Shown: positions 31,293-40,574 of the stretch, in pieces
Numbering within the stretch: the stretch's first letter is position 1
Layout: every line of letters starts with the position of its first letter
Source: Planctomycetia bacterium
Lineage (GTDB): Bacteria; Planctomycetota; Planctomycetia; Pirellulales; JALHLM01
Length of the DNA: 48,043 nucleotides
Direction: 5' to 3'
Assembly (NCBI GenBank): GCA_034440135.1
Contig: JAWXBP010000339.1
Coordinates: 1 to 48,043, forward strand
The notes under the pieces: model-generated
Seen by the model: only the letters and a program-made list of their open reading frames with translations
Told to the model about the DNA's origin: nothing
Database searches by the model: none
Program-made: the position numbers and the translations under genes

Positions 31293-33512
31293 TTAGGTCC
31301 TCTTCGCCGATTTTTGAATTGCTTCGAGCACCCGAGCGGGCGTCATGGGAATGACCGGCACGCGCACGCCGAGGGCGTTGCAAACGGCATTGGAGATGGC
31401 GGCGCCGGGTCCGATGACAGGCGGTTCGCCCAGGCCGATCACGCCACGTTTGCGCTGGTCTTCCGGCTCGTACAGTTCGACCACGATCTCGCCGATATCG
31501 CCGAGGCGCGGAAGTTTGTACGTCTCCATCGAGCTGTTCACAAACGCGCCGGTCGCCTGATCCATGATGCGTTGCTCAAACAGGGCGTACGCGATGCCCA
31601 TGATCACCGCGCCGTTGATCTGGCTCTCGGCGCCAGTGCGATTGATGATCAGGCCCATGTCCTGGACCGCGACGAATTTCTTCATGCGGACGATACCGGT
31701 TTCGGCATCGACCGCGACATGGGCCATTTGCACGCCGCCCACGCCGGAACCTGAGAGCGGACTATTGCCGCTTGGCTGATAGACGCCGGTCGCTTCCAGC
31801 GGTCTCATGCCGAGCGTGGCGCAGGCTTCCTTCCAGGCGAGCCCTTGGTCCGGCTTGCCACGAACCTGAATACGGCCGACGACGACTTCCAGTTGATCTG
31901 CCGTGGTATTGAGCTTGGGCGCGACTGTTTCGAACAACTGCGCCAACGCGTTCAGCGCCGCCCGACGGTGCGATTCGGAAACGCCGCCCACGGTTGTACT
32001 GCCGCCCGAGGGTCCGCTGACCGGCAGCTTCGACGTGCCGATGTTGACCTGCACGTCGGCGACGTTGAGTCCGAGCGTTTCGGCGACAATCACCGCGCAC
32101 ACCGTGCGCGTGCCGGTTCCCAGGTCTTGGGTGCCGCAGAAGGTTTCGACGCCACCGGTCGGAAAGATCTTCAGCGTGCAGTTTGACGCGTGCCCCGCGC
32201 CGCCCCACGTGTGGAGCGATACGCCCAGGCCTTCCACGACGGAACCGTTGACCGGTCCCTTGCCGTGCGGATGCCACTTGGCCTTCCAGTCCATCAGTTT
32301 CGCCGCGATCTCGAGTTCCGCGAGGTACACCTCCGGCGTTTGCTGCGAAGCGATATTCGGGATGTTCTTGCGAAACACTTCCAAACTATCGGCGCCCATC
32401 TTGGCCGCCAGATCGTCATAGGCGGTCTGCGACATGGCGCAGGCCTGCGGATGACCTGGGGCGCGCCAGGCGCGGGCCTGCGGGACGTTCGTGCGGATGT
32501 TCGTCGAATTGACGCGCAGGTTCTTCGGCCGGAAGACGTATGGAATGATGGTCTGGCTGACGGCGCCGCCGCTAAATCCGCCGCTTCCCCAGTGCGTCGA
32601 ATCCCAGACTTGCACCACGCCGTCCTTGTCAGCCCCCAGGCGGACTTTCAAATACCCCGAGGGGCGATGACCGCCGAGCTTGAGTTCCTGCTCCCGCGAG
32701 AGCATGAATTTCACCGGACGTCCGGTCGCCTTGGAGATCTGAGCGGCCGCGATGCTCCAATAGTCGGCCGCGAACTTACTGCCGAAGCCGCCGCCGATGT
32801 ACTGACAGATCACTTCGACATCTTCGGGACCGATCTGTAACGCCGCGGCAAAGCCCTCGTCGGTGCCGGAGACGTTCTGCGTGGACAGGTACGCCTTGAG
32901 CTTCGCGCCTTCCCAGGCGACGGTGACGCCGTGCGGTTCCAGGCAGCAGTGCGTGATCACGTCGGCGCCGTAGTAGCCTTCGACGACGTAGGCGCTTTCT
33001 TTCAGCAGCCGTTCGATTTCTTTTTCGATGAATTCATCTTCGTCGTCATCGTCGCCAGGTTCGTTCTCAGTTTCCGCGCGACCGCCGCCGGGGCTGGTGA
33101 GCTTGGCATCCGTGGCGGCCTGGAGATTCTCGTCGTCCAAGAACGCCGGCAGGACTTCATAAGCCAGGCGAAGTTTGTCGACGCCTTCCATCGCCGCGCC
33201 TTCGGTCTCGGCGGCGACGGCGACCAGCAACTCGCCTTCCCAATTGATTTCCTTACCGACTTCCGCGTGCGGGAAAACATGTACGTGGACGACGCCAGCT
33301 ACTTTCAGCGCGGCGCTCGTGTCGAGGCCCGTGATCCGGCAATGGGCGTGCGGACAGCCCAAGGCCAGTACAATCAGTTGCTTGGGCAGATTGATGTCGT
33401 AGGTGTATTTCGCCGCACCGGTGGCCTTCACGAGTCCGTCGAGGCGTTGATGCCGTTTGCCGATCAACCGCGCCTGGTCGGACGCGGGCCAGGTGTATTG
33501 CACTTCAGCCAT
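31293..33512 (-). CDS. Molybdenum-binding large subunit of xanthine/aldehyde dehydrogenase family
   Basis: A 739-residue catalytic subunit. The N-terminal a/b-hammerhead begins LDGLVKATGAAKYTYDINLP. The molybdopterin-binding regions include GGGFGSKFAADYW, RAWRAPGHPQA and the glycine/serine-rich VSGPSGGSTTVGG. The C-terminal GLGEPPVIGPGAAISNAV carries the catalytic glutamate motif. An acidic insertion (GDDDDEDEFIEKEIE, near residue 155) is unusual. ATG 33512 is chosen because AAGGGAG ends 6 nt upstream; an ATG two codons earlier abuts that site. It overlaps the FeS gene by 8 nt. Substrate is probably an aldehyde or N-heterocycle; specificity cannot be read. Confidence 0.92.
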   Translation of the reverse strand: MAEVQYTWPASDQARLIGKRHQRLDGLVKATGAAKYTYDINLPKQLIVLALGCPHAHCRITGLDTSAALKVAGVVHVHVFPHAEVGKEINWEGELLVAVAAETEGAAMEGVDKLRLAYEVLPAFLDDENLQAATDAKLTSPGGGRAETENEPGDDDDEDEFIEKEIERLLKESAYVVEGYYGADVITHCCLEPHGVTVAWEGAKLKAYLSTQNVSGTDEGFAAALQIGPEDVEVICQYIGGGFGSKFAADYWSIAAAQISKATGRPVKFMLSREQELKLGGHRPSGYLKVRLGADKDGVVQVWDSTHWGSGGFSGGAVSQTIIPYVFRPKNLRVNSTNIRTNVPQARAWRAPGHPQACAMSQTAYDDLAAKMGADSLEVFRKNIPNIASQQTPEVYLAELEIAAKLMDWKAKWHPHGKGPVNGSVVEGLGVSLHTWGGAGHASNCTLKIFPTGGVETFCGTQDLGTGTRTVCAVIVAETLGLNVADVQVNIGTSKLPVSGPSGGSTTVGGVSESHRRAALNALAQLFETVAPKLNTTADQLEVVVGRIQVRGKPDQGLAWKEACATLGMRPLEATGVYQPSGNSPLSGSGVGGVQMAHVAVDAETGIVRMKKFVAVQDMGLIINRTGAESQINGAVIMGIAYALFEQRIMDQATGAFVNSSMETYKLPRLGDIGEIVVELYEPEDQRKRGVIGLGEPPVIGPGAAISNAVCNALGVRVPVIPMTPARVLEAIQKSAKRT

Positions 33513-34122
33513 TGACATCTCCCTTGACGACGGCCACGGCGGCTTGAATGACATTCGCGTACGTGCCGCAGCGGCAAATATTCCCGTTGAGCCCGGCGCG
33601 GATCTCGTCAATCGTCGCTTTCGGATTTTTGTTGAGAAACGCCCGCACCGCCACGACGAAGCCAGGCGTGCAGAAGCCGCACTGCTCCGCATCGTGCGTG
33701 ACAAACGCGCGGACTACGGGATCGACCTTGTCGCCGCCCAGGCTTTCCACGGTTTCAATTCGCTTCCCTTGGCAGGCGACTGCCAGGAGCAGCGAGGCCA
33801 TCATCGGCTTGCCGTCGACCAGTACGGTACACGCGCCGCTACTGCCATCGAGGCTGACGGGCTTCGCGCCGGTCAGATCCAGTTGATAGCGCAACGTTTC
33901 GAGCAGCGTGTCGCGAGGCTCGACTTTCACCGTGTGTTCGGCGCCGTTGACGTCCAGCTTGATCGTCGTCGATTCACGCACGACGACGGCCGCTTCGTCT
34001 TGGGCCTTGGCGAGTTCCGCCTGGTGAAGTGCGGTGGCCGCGGCGACCGCGCCGGAGCCTTTCAGAAATGCGCGGCGATTGACGCCCGACCGCGCGTTGG
34101 ACCCTGGGTCTTTCCCCGTCAT
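33505..34122 (-). CDS. Tat-exported [2Fe-2S] subunit with degenerate ferredoxin cluster
   Basis: A 205-residue small subunit. The twin-arginine signal is NRRAFLKGSGAVAAATA (residues 15-31), so the complex is probably exported folded. The plant-type ferredoxin domain (55-125) lacks most cluster ligands: where homologues have C-x4-C-x2-C and a later Cys, this protein has S90, S95, C98 and S110. The second, all-helical [2Fe-2S] domain is intact, with C148/C151 (EQCGFCTPG) and C183/C185 (NICRCGTY). It is the first gene of the operon. Electrons would have to pass by a route lacking one of the two usual clusters. Confidence 0.88.
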   Translation of the reverse strand: MTGKDPGSNARSGVNRRAFLKGSGAVAAATALHQAELAKAQDEAAVVVRESTTIKLDVNGAEHTVKVEPRDTLLETLRYQLDLTGAKPVSLDGSSGACTVLVDGKPMMASLLLAVACQGKRIETVESLGGDKVDPVVRAFVTHDAEQCGFCTPGFVVAVRAFLNKNPKATIDEIRAGLNGNICRCGTYANVIQAAVAVVKGDVNG

Positions 34123-34314
34123 TCGTAGTCGCCTTATGCAGAAGGAGCGACGCGCGAGTCAGGATCGTTGACAAGCGTTCGCTGGCGGAAAGCTGGACTA
34201 GCGGGACGTGATTATACGGCCTGTCAAAGGAGAAGCAACACTTTTGCGAGAATTGTTGGCGAGGTCCCATCAGACACGATTTGCGCGACGGTCCAAGGTA
34301 GAAGCATGGCCGCG

Positions 34315-34809
34315 TCAGGGGGCAATCGGCCGGCGGCGCAGCTCGATGGGGCCCTGGCAGCATTCGCACAATTTGAGTTCAAACATCGCGATCGCGCAGA
34401 CGTCGCACCAATAGTCGAGCTCCGCGCGGCTGCCGTCGGACGTGACTTCCAGAATCTGCAAGACTTGCAGTAGCGGAGTCTTTTGATAGCGTCGCACGAC
34501 CAACTCCAGCTCCATCGTTCGCAGCCGTTCATCAAGACGAAACGCGCGGCCGCGCGAATCTTCGAGCAACGGCACGACCTCGGCTTCTGCGGTCGTGATG
34601 GCCAAGGTTCGTTCGCTCGCTTCGGGGGACAACTCCAGGCCGAAACGTTCACGTAGCGCGTCCCCCAGCCAGCCGACGCGACCTGTGACACGGACTACTT
34701 CGAAGTCGGCTTTGGCCGAATCATCGGCGTTGGCAGAGCCAAACGGCAATGCCAGCCCAGCGCCGAGCGACAAGGTGAGCAGTTCACGGCGCGATCGCAA
34801 CGTGGCCAT
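34315..34809 (-). CDS. Secreted protein with CxxC pairs, function unknown
   Basis: A 164-residue protein with an N-terminal signal that looks Tat-like (SRRELLTLSLGAGLALPFGSANA). The C-terminal half has a CDVC pair and a CECC cluster (YWCDVCAIAMFELKLCECC), suggesting a metal site, perhaps zinc or FeS. The central region is helical and basic (RLDERLRTMELELVVRRY). No family function is known to me. It lies 12 nt downstream of another secreted protein on the same strand, so the pair is likely an operon. If truly Tat-exported, the Cys cluster would be metallated before export, as in the neighbouring FeS subunit. Confidence 0.7.
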   Translation of the reverse strand: MATLRSRRELLTLSLGAGLALPFGSANADDSAKADFEVVRVTGRVGWLGDALRERFGLELSPEASERTLAITTAEAEVVPLLEDSRGRAFRLDERLRTMELELVVRRYQKTPLLQVLQILEVTSDGSRAELDYWCDVCAIAMFELKLCECCQGPIELRRRPIAP

Positions 34810-34821
34810 GGAGAACTCCGA

Positions 34822-35499
34822 CTACTCGTTCGCGTGGCCGATCACGACAACATCGAGCGGCAGGTCTTTTTCTTCCGCGCCGACGCGTCCCTTGCCGTTC
34901 AAGCGAAGCAACCGCCAGTCGTTCGCTTCGTCGTGCCGTAGTTTTTCACCATCTGTCGATGCGGCCTTCAAGGCCAGCATCGCGGGGTGCGCGGTGCCGG
35001 CCGCCTCGGCGGCGTCTTTCATCAAGGATTCCAAATCGCGCGCTTCAGGCGACGGATCGGCGGCGGCTTTGTTCAACAACAGGAAATCACGCGTGGGCGA
35101 AGTGCCCACGTGCGCGCCGTCGACCGGTTGCTGCGCGTAGCGGAGCGTATACACGCCCTTCGCGACGCCTTGATCGCGAAAATCGCCGGTCTTGCGCGGC
35201 AGCCGCAACACGCCGATCAACTGACCGGGCGTAAACGGGTACAAGACGTCTCCCTCGGGCGTGAACGACTTGAGTTCCCACGATTTGAGGAGCCAGATCT
35301 CGCAAACAACGCGAGTGCCGTCGCGCACGACCTTAACGCCGCTGCCGCCGAGTTGATCCGCGACGGCGGCAGCCACTTCCTCGGCGGGAGCGCGAGTCTC
35401 GATCGATTCAACGGTGTATTCCTGGCACCAGGCAGGCAGCGGGCAACACGTCAGCACGCCGATCAATGTCAGAAGGAAAACGCGGACCAGCGACAACAT
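34822..35499 (-). CDS. Secreted protein of unknown function
   Basis: A 225-residue protein with a Sec signal peptide (LVRVFLLTLIGVLTCCPLPAWCQ, cleaved after about residue 25). The mature part starts EYTVESIETRAPAEEVAAAV and is mixed alpha/beta with the blocks VVCEIWLLKSWELKSF and GVYTLRYAQQPVDGAHVG. It ends with the strand LPLDVVVIGHANE. I do not recognise catalytic residues. It appears to be a planctomycete-specific periplasmic protein. It is followed closely by the CxxC protein and preceded at 65 nt by a DUF1326 gene, forming a three-gene secreted cluster. Confidence 0.7.
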   Translation of the reverse strand: MLSLVRVFLLTLIGVLTCCPLPAWCQEYTVESIETRAPAEEVAAAVADQLGGSGVKVVRDGTRVVCEIWLLKSWELKSFTPEGDVLYPFTPGQLIGVLRLPRKTGDFRDQGVAKGVYTLRYAQQPVDGAHVGTSPTRDFLLLNKAAADPSPEARDLESLMKDAAEAAGTAHPAMLALKAASTDGEKLRHDEANDWRLLRLNGKGRVGAEEKDLPLDVVVIGHANE

Positions 35500-35563
35500 G
35501 GCGGCGCCTTGGTGTAACTACATGATGGAAGTTTCGGTACGGATGACTAGCGAACCGCGTTGC

Positions 35564-36238
35564 CTAGTAAACGAACGTGCCCATGTAGGCGCTGCGGCTG
35601 TCGGGCGCCGACCAGCGTTGGCCCAGGCCGCGACCGCGGAATTCGTTTTCGATGCAGACGCCGGCGGCGAAGTTTTCCAGCCGAGCGAGCGGCGGATAGT
35701 AGGCGGCCTCATTGCCGCAGATGCAGTCGCCCACGCGCGCGGCGCGGGTCGAGAGCTTGACCACTTTGCCGACTTCGAGCTTTCCGCGCAGGTCGAGAAC
35801 ATCCAGCGACATGCTGATCGGTTGAGACTCAACCTTGACGACGTGCTCGCCGGCGCGGCCGACCTGCTGACGAGCAAAGTCGACGAGGGCGTCGCGTTGT
35901 TCCGAAGTGGCGCGTTCGTCCACCAGGATCATTGACTTAAGTTCGCGACCGTTGTCGATGCCCTCGAAGGCCAGCGTGTCGGAGGAGTGGACGACGACCA
36001 CGACGCTGAGGCCGGCGAGATCGACGCCCGCATGGTCTCCTTGAGATACGTTCCAGGCGAGGATTGCGCACTTGCCGGCCAGGCCGGATTCGGAATTCGC
36101 GAAGCAAGGCCCCGTGTAGACCTGGCACGTGCGGCTTTCGAGGTACGCGCCTTCAAGTTTCGCGGCGTGGGTCACCGAATTCGCGGCGGCCAGCACGATG
36201 GAAGCAAACAGCAGACCGGACAGCACGCGATGCGACAT
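35564..36238 (-). CDS. Secreted DUF1326-type protein
   Basis: A 224-residue protein. The start at 36238 is supported by AGGAAGGG upstream, and the signal peptide is VLSGLLFASIVLAAANSVTHA. The motif YLESRTCQVYTGPCFANSE directly after the cleavage site is typical of DUF1326 proteins, which share a Cys-x5-GPC element and have no defined activity. Two further Cys-containing segments (GDCICGNEAAYYPP and GVCIENEF) could form disulfides in the periplasm or bind a metal. It is the first gene of the secreted trio. Confidence 0.75.
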   Translation of the reverse strand: MSHRVLSGLLFASIVLAAANSVTHAAKLEGAYLESRTCQVYTGPCFANSESGLAGKCAILAWNVSQGDHAGVDLAGLSVVVVVHSSDTLAFEGIDNGRELKSMILVDERATSEQRDALVDFARQQVGRAGEHVVKVESQPISMSLDVLDLRGKLEVGKVVKLSTRAARVGDCICGNEAAYYPPLARLENFAAGVCIENEFRGRGLGQRWSAPDSRSAYMGTFVY

Positions 36239-36470
36239 GGGAGGACCCTTCCTGAAAAACTGACAACTCCCCCGCGGAACGGCACCCACAGTTTAGCCAT
36301 TGGGCCGCCCGAGGTCCACTTGGGGGCACTACTTCCGCGGCCCGACTGGATCGGCTGCGAAGTTATCGGCAGAATGGACACCTGGGGTTGTGCCGTGGGC
36401 CGCTCCACGCGGTACACTGCGCAACCGATGAAGTGAACGGTACTTGTCGAGACGTCACCGCGAGGGCTTT

Positions 36471-37829
36471 ATGTCACGATCCCAGCAACGACTCAACGCA
36501 CATCGTCGCTGGGCGATGATGCTAGCAATTGCCTTGATGGCGCTTCGCGCGCCGGCTCGTGCCGACGATGAAGCCGATTTCTCGCCACGGACTGAGGAGC
36601 GGCAACTGCCTCGCTCCATGCGCGCGGAAATGAGCGAGCTGCCGCGCGTCACCGTCGGAACCCGCGACGCCGATATCGTGGGCGTCGATGGTCGCGCCTT
36701 GCAGGCCGCCGTGGATTACGTTGCGGCGCTCGGCGGCGGCATCGTAGAGATCGGCCCGGGCGAGTTCGCGATGTCAGACTCGCTGCATTTGCGTCCGTTC
36801 GTGACGGTGCGGGGCACGCCCGGCGAGACGATTCTGCGCAAAACGAAGGCGGACGTGTCTGCCCTCGCGCTCGACGGCGATTACGGCGAGGAGCAAATCA
36901 CGCTTGTAAGTCCCGAAGGGTTCGGCGTCGGCGCCGGTGTGGCGATCTGGGACGACAACGCGGGCGGGTTTCATACGACCGTGGCGCGGATCACGGGGCG
37001 CAGCGGTAACACTTTTTCGATTGATAAGCCGCTAAACGCCGACTGCCTGGCGGCCAGCCACGCGCAAGCGGCCACGGTGTTTGCCGTCATCAGCGGCTAC
37101 GGCGCCGAAGGGGCGCGCGTCGAACACGTGACGGTGGAAGGAAATCAGGCTGAGAACGTCGCGCTGAACGGCTGCCGGGGCGGCGGCGTATTTTTGTATC
37201 GGTGCCACGGCGCGGTCATCGAGGACTGCCTGGTTCGCAATTACCACGGCGATGGCATCAGCTTTCAACAGTCGAACGACGTACGGGTCGAGCGCTGTGT
37301 TTCGGCGGATAACGCGGGGTTGGGCTTGCACCCGGGGAGCGGCTCGCAGCGGGCGGTCGTCCGCGAATGTGTCGCGCGCGGCAATCGAGAGGATGGCTTG
37401 TTTCTTTGCTGGCGGGTGCGGCACGGGCTGTTCGAAAAGAACGTGTTGGAGAACAACGGGCGGTTCGGCATCTCGATCGGACATAAGGACAGCGACAATC
37501 TGCTGCGCGACAACCTCGTCCGGCTCAATGGCGAGGATGGCGTGATGTTCCGGAATGAGACGGTCGGTATGGCGGCGCACCGCAATCGGTTGGAGAACAA
37601 TCGCATTGAGGACAATGGCGCCACGGAGCCTGCCGCGGGGATTCGCGTGCGCGGTTCCACGGACGGGCTGGTGTTTCGCAACAACATCATCCGCGACACG
37701 CGGCCGATGAATGAACAGACCCAAGCAGTCGGCATCCGGATCGAGGAAGACGCCGGCGAAGTGACTCTGGACGGCAACGACGTGCGAGCGAAGACGACTG
37801 TTGACGATCGCAGATCGCCGAAGCCGTGA
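36471..37829 (+). CDS. Secreted right-handed parallel beta-helix protein
   Basis: A 452-residue protein. The start at ATG 36471 is preferred over an upstream TTG-initiated frame. The signal is RRWAMMLAIALMALRAPARA. After the pectate-lyase-3-like start (GRALQAAVDYVAALGGGIVE) it is built of stacked beta-helix turns, for example VIEDCLVRNYHGDGISFQQS, GLFEKNVLENNGRFGISIGH and RLENNRIEDNGATEPAAGIR. Such proteins are polysaccharide lyases, hydrolases or carbohydrate binders. The conserved Asn/Asp ladders are visible, but no catalytic set can be assigned. Gene is monocistronic, converging on the MFS gene 71 nt away. Confidence 0.85.
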   Translation: MSRSQQRLNAHRRWAMMLAIALMALRAPARADDEADFSPRTEERQLPRSMRAEMSELPRVTVGTRDADIVGVDGRALQAAVDYVAALGGGIVEIGPGEFAMSDSLHLRPFVTVRGTPGETILRKTKADVSALALDGDYGEEQITLVSPEGFGVGAGVAIWDDNAGGFHTTVARITGRSGNTFSIDKPLNADCLAASHAQAATVFAVISGYGAEGARVEHVTVEGNQAENVALNGCRGGGVFLYRCHGAVIEDCLVRNYHGDGISFQQSNDVRVERCVSADNAGLGLHPGSGSQRAVVRECVARGNREDGLFLCWRVRHGLFEKNVLENNGRFGISIGHKDSDNLLRDNLVRLNGEDGVMFRNETVGMAAHRNRLENNRIEDNGATEPAAGIRVRGSTDGLVFRNNIIRDTRPMNEQTQAVGIRIEEDAGEVTLDGNDVRAKTTVDDRRSPKP

Positions 37830-37900
37830 GACAGGACCATGTTGGCGGCGCCCAGCGTGGTACTCTGGCAGGCGAGAGATCGCGATCGCATTGGCACAGG

Positions 37901-39175
37901 TCAGTCAGAAGAATCTGCATTACTTGATGGAATGCGCCTGTCGAGACGCGTAGTCCAGCAAGCTATGGCGGCTACCAGGGCACTGCCGGCGGCGGTCAGG
38001 AACAACGGCGCATAAGAGTCAAACTGGTCGCGAAGGTTCGCCAGGATCACCGGTCCCAGGGCGGAGGCAAACACGGTGATGGTTTGCACGACCGCTTGGA
38101 TTGCGCCGAGGTGCTGGCGGCCAAAGGCATGTCCATAGGCCGCGAAGAAAACTACGGTGACAATGCCGCCTGAGACGCCCAAGCCCGCGGCATAGACGAT
38201 GGCGGTCGTGGTCGAAGTCACGAACGGAAACATCGCCAGCGTCAGCGCAAGGACCGCCATGCCAATCGCCAGGATGCGTTCCATCGGCCATTTCTTGGCT
38301 AGGTATCCGGCCATGATGTTCGTCGGCAATCCGCTGAATGCCAAGACCGCCATCACCATGATGAACGCGTCGTGATCGAGACCTTGCTCCGCGAGAATCG
38401 ATTCGTTGAACAGCGTGATCGCCGACCAGACGAGATTGAACAGCGACGTCGCCAGCGTGATCGACCAGAAGGCCGGCACGCGCAGCACGCTCGCCAATGG
38501 CAAATCGAGCGGCGCATAGTGGACATCTCCCAGATCACCGATTGATTCCGGACCGCTGCGGACCAACAGCCAGCAAATCGGCGCAAACGCCAGCAGCGCA
38601 AGGCCGAGCGTGCTCCAAGCGGAGCGCCAGCCCTCGGCGGCGACCCCCGCGCCGAGGGCGACAGTGCTGACCATGAAGCCGATCGTCAGTAGTACAGCGT
38701 ACACGCCCATGGCCGGGCCGAGTCGACGGCTAAACCATTTTCCGACCACCGCCATACTGCAAACCGAAAGGGCGCCCTGACCCAGACCTCGGACAAGCAC
38801 CAGCGACAGGAAGAACCACCACCATTGATCCACCCGGCTCATGAACAATACGGAACAACCCAGCGCCGCCACCACGGCCACCAAGACGCCGCGCACGCCC
38901 AGGCGGTCAATGGCCCGTCCTACGGGCAGGCACATCAGCGAACCGAGCAGGATCGCCCAGAAATTCAGGAGGCTGAACGACTGCTCGTTAATCGCCAGTC
39001 GCCCGTCTTCGGTGATTGGTTTCGCAATCATCCCCAATCCATGGGTTCGTCCCGGCAGCGTCGCAGTCATTGCCGCCGCGGCGACCAGGAGATTGACCCA
39101 GCCATAATAGATAGGCAACCGCGCCAACCACGGGCGGACAGCGGCAGGGCCGCAATCCAAAGTATCGCTTGCCAT
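37901..39175 (-). CDS. MFS transporter, monocarboxylate-porter-like
   Basis: A 424-residue, probably 12-helix protein. The start ATG 39175 trims a non-membrane extension. The N-terminal half begins with the helix YYGWVNLLVAAAAMTATLPG, and the loop 2-3 motif GRAIDRLGVRGVL matches the MFS 'G-x3-D-R-x-G' signature. A middle loop (RSGPESIGDLGDVHY) separates the halves; the second starts at PAFWSITLATSLFNLVWSA. The style is that of oxalate/formate- or monocarboxylate-type antiporters. Substrate cannot be inferred from neighbours. It is divergent from the thioredoxin-fold gene, with 201 bp between starts. Confidence 0.85.
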   Translation of the reverse strand: MASDTLDCGPAAVRPWLARLPIYYGWVNLLVAAAAMTATLPGRTHGLGMIAKPITEDGRLAINEQSFSLLNFWAILLGSLMCLPVGRAIDRLGVRGVLVAVVAALGCSVLFMSRVDQWWWFFLSLVLVRGLGQGALSVCSMAVVGKWFSRRLGPAMGVYAVLLTIGFMVSTVALGAGVAAEGWRSAWSTLGLALLAFAPICWLLVRSGPESIGDLGDVHYAPLDLPLASVLRVPAFWSITLATSLFNLVWSAITLFNESILAEQGLDHDAFIMVMAVLAFSGLPTNIMAGYLAKKWPMERILAIGMAVLALTLAMFPFVTSTTTAIVYAAGLGVSGGIVTVVFFAAYGHAFGRQHLGAIQAVVQTITVFASALGPVILANLRDQFDSYAPLFLTAAGSALVAAIACWTTRLDRRIPSSNADSSD

Positions 39176-39376
39176 GTCGTATTGCGTTCGCGTTTGTGAC
39201 TCGGAATCCCTGCAAGCCTTGAATGAATGAAAGTCTATCAGCGTTTGAGTGAAAGCGGCTCCCTTCCAATTGATGAAAATGTGCGGCGGATTGACGCGCG
39301 TCGGGCGAGGCTTCACACTCTAGCGAAGCGGAAACCCACGCCGCTGAAAATGCTCTTCCTCGATTCAGGAGCAAGT

Positions 39377-40519
39377 ATGATGCGCGCACGATTGGGATTG
39401 CTGACATGCGCCGTGCTGGCGTTCGTGCTCGGGACATTTCCTGCGTCCGCCGCGCCGGAAGGATTCAAAGAGCTCAAGATCGGCGACGCCGCGCCGGAGT
39501 TTAATTTGCCAGGCGTTGACGGAAAGAACCATCAGCTCGCCGATTTCGCGGACGCCAAGTTATTGTTGGTCATTTTCACCTGCAATCATTGCCCCACGGC
39601 GCAGGCGTATGAATCCCGCATCATGCAACTCCACGAGGACTACCAAGATCGCGGCGTCGCGCTGGTGGCGATTTCGCCCAATGACGATCAGGCTTTGCGG
39701 CTCGACGAGCTGGGTTATACGGATCTCGGCGACTCGTTCGAGAACATGAAGCTACGGGCCGAAGAACACGGCTACAAGTTTCCGTATCTCTATGACGGTG
39801 ACACGCAGAAAGTGTCGCTCGCCTATGGCGTCGTCGCCACGCCCCAGGCGTTTCTCTTCGACGCCGATCGCATGCTGCGATACGTGGGTCGGATTGACGA
39901 TTCCGAAGTGAAAACCGTTAAGAGCCACGATGCGCGCAACGCGATCGAAGCGCTGCTCGCCGGCAAGCCCGTGCCGGTGGAGCAAACGCGCACGTTTGGC
40001 TGCTCGACGAAATGGTCCGAGAAGCGCCAGGACGCGGCAGAGTCGCTTGAGAAGTGGAACGAGGAGCCGGTGGAACTGGAATCGTTGGACGAGGTGGCGC
40101 TCGAAAAACTTGCTGCCAACGATACCGATCAACTGCTCGTCGTGAACGTCTGGGCGACCTGGTGCGGTCCGTGCGTGAAGGAGTTGCCGGAGTTTGTCAC
40201 GATCAACCGCATGTATCGCCAGCGCCGCTTTCGACTGGTGACGATCTGTCTTGACGAACCAGAGCAACGCGAGGACGCGCTCGCCTTCCTGCGCAAGACT
40301 CACGTCTCCTGTACCAACTATTTCCCGGCGTTCACGGACCGGGATCGCCTGGCAGATTTGTTAGACAAGGAATGGAAAGGCCCGTTGCCCCACACGGTTC
40401 TGATCGCGCCGGGCGGCAAGGTGATCTACCGTCAGAGCGAGGAGATCAAGCCGCTGGAGCTGCGGCGCGAGATCGTCAAGGTGCTCGGCAGAACCTATGG
40501 CAGCGACCCGGAAAAGTAG
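39377..40519 (+). CDS. Tandem thioredoxin-fold (redoxin plus TlpA-like) secreted protein
   Basis: A 380-residue protein. The start ATG 39377 has AGGAG 5 nt upstream; signal LLTCAVLAFVLGTFPASAA. Domain 1 (about 30-200) is a peroxiredoxin-like redoxin with the active site FTCNHCPTAQ (C69/C72), a thiol pair seen in planctomycete redoxins. Domain 2 (about 235-375) is TlpA/ResA-like with WATWCGPCVKELPEF near residue 260. The fusion of two thiol-disulfide domains suggests electron relay or disulfide reduction in the periplasm. Upstream in-frame ATGs exist but give a non-signal extension. It probably maintains Cys-containing exported proteins, an inference from location. Confidence 0.88.
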   Translation: MMRARLGLLTCAVLAFVLGTFPASAAPEGFKELKIGDAAPEFNLPGVDGKNHQLADFADAKLLLVIFTCNHCPTAQAYESRIMQLHEDYQDRGVALVAISPNDDQALRLDELGYTDLGDSFENMKLRAEEHGYKFPYLYDGDTQKVSLAYGVVATPQAFLFDADRMLRYVGRIDDSEVKTVKSHDARNAIEALLAGKPVPVEQTRTFGCSTKWSEKRQDAAESLEKWNEEPVELESLDEVALEKLAANDTDQLLVVNVWATWCGPCVKELPEFVTINRMYRQRRFRLVTICLDEPEQREDALAFLRKTHVSCTNYFPAFTDRDRLADLLDKEWKGPLPHTVLIAPGGKVIYRQSEEIKPLELRREIVKVLGRTYGSDPEK

Positions 40520-40574
40520 AAACGATGGCCTACGAGGCCGCATCCGTGGCGTCGACACGGTTGCCGAATTCCGC

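Noticed and set aside
36444-36470. Upstream TTG start for the beta-helix protein
   Set aside because: ATG 36471 places a normal signal peptide at the N-terminus.
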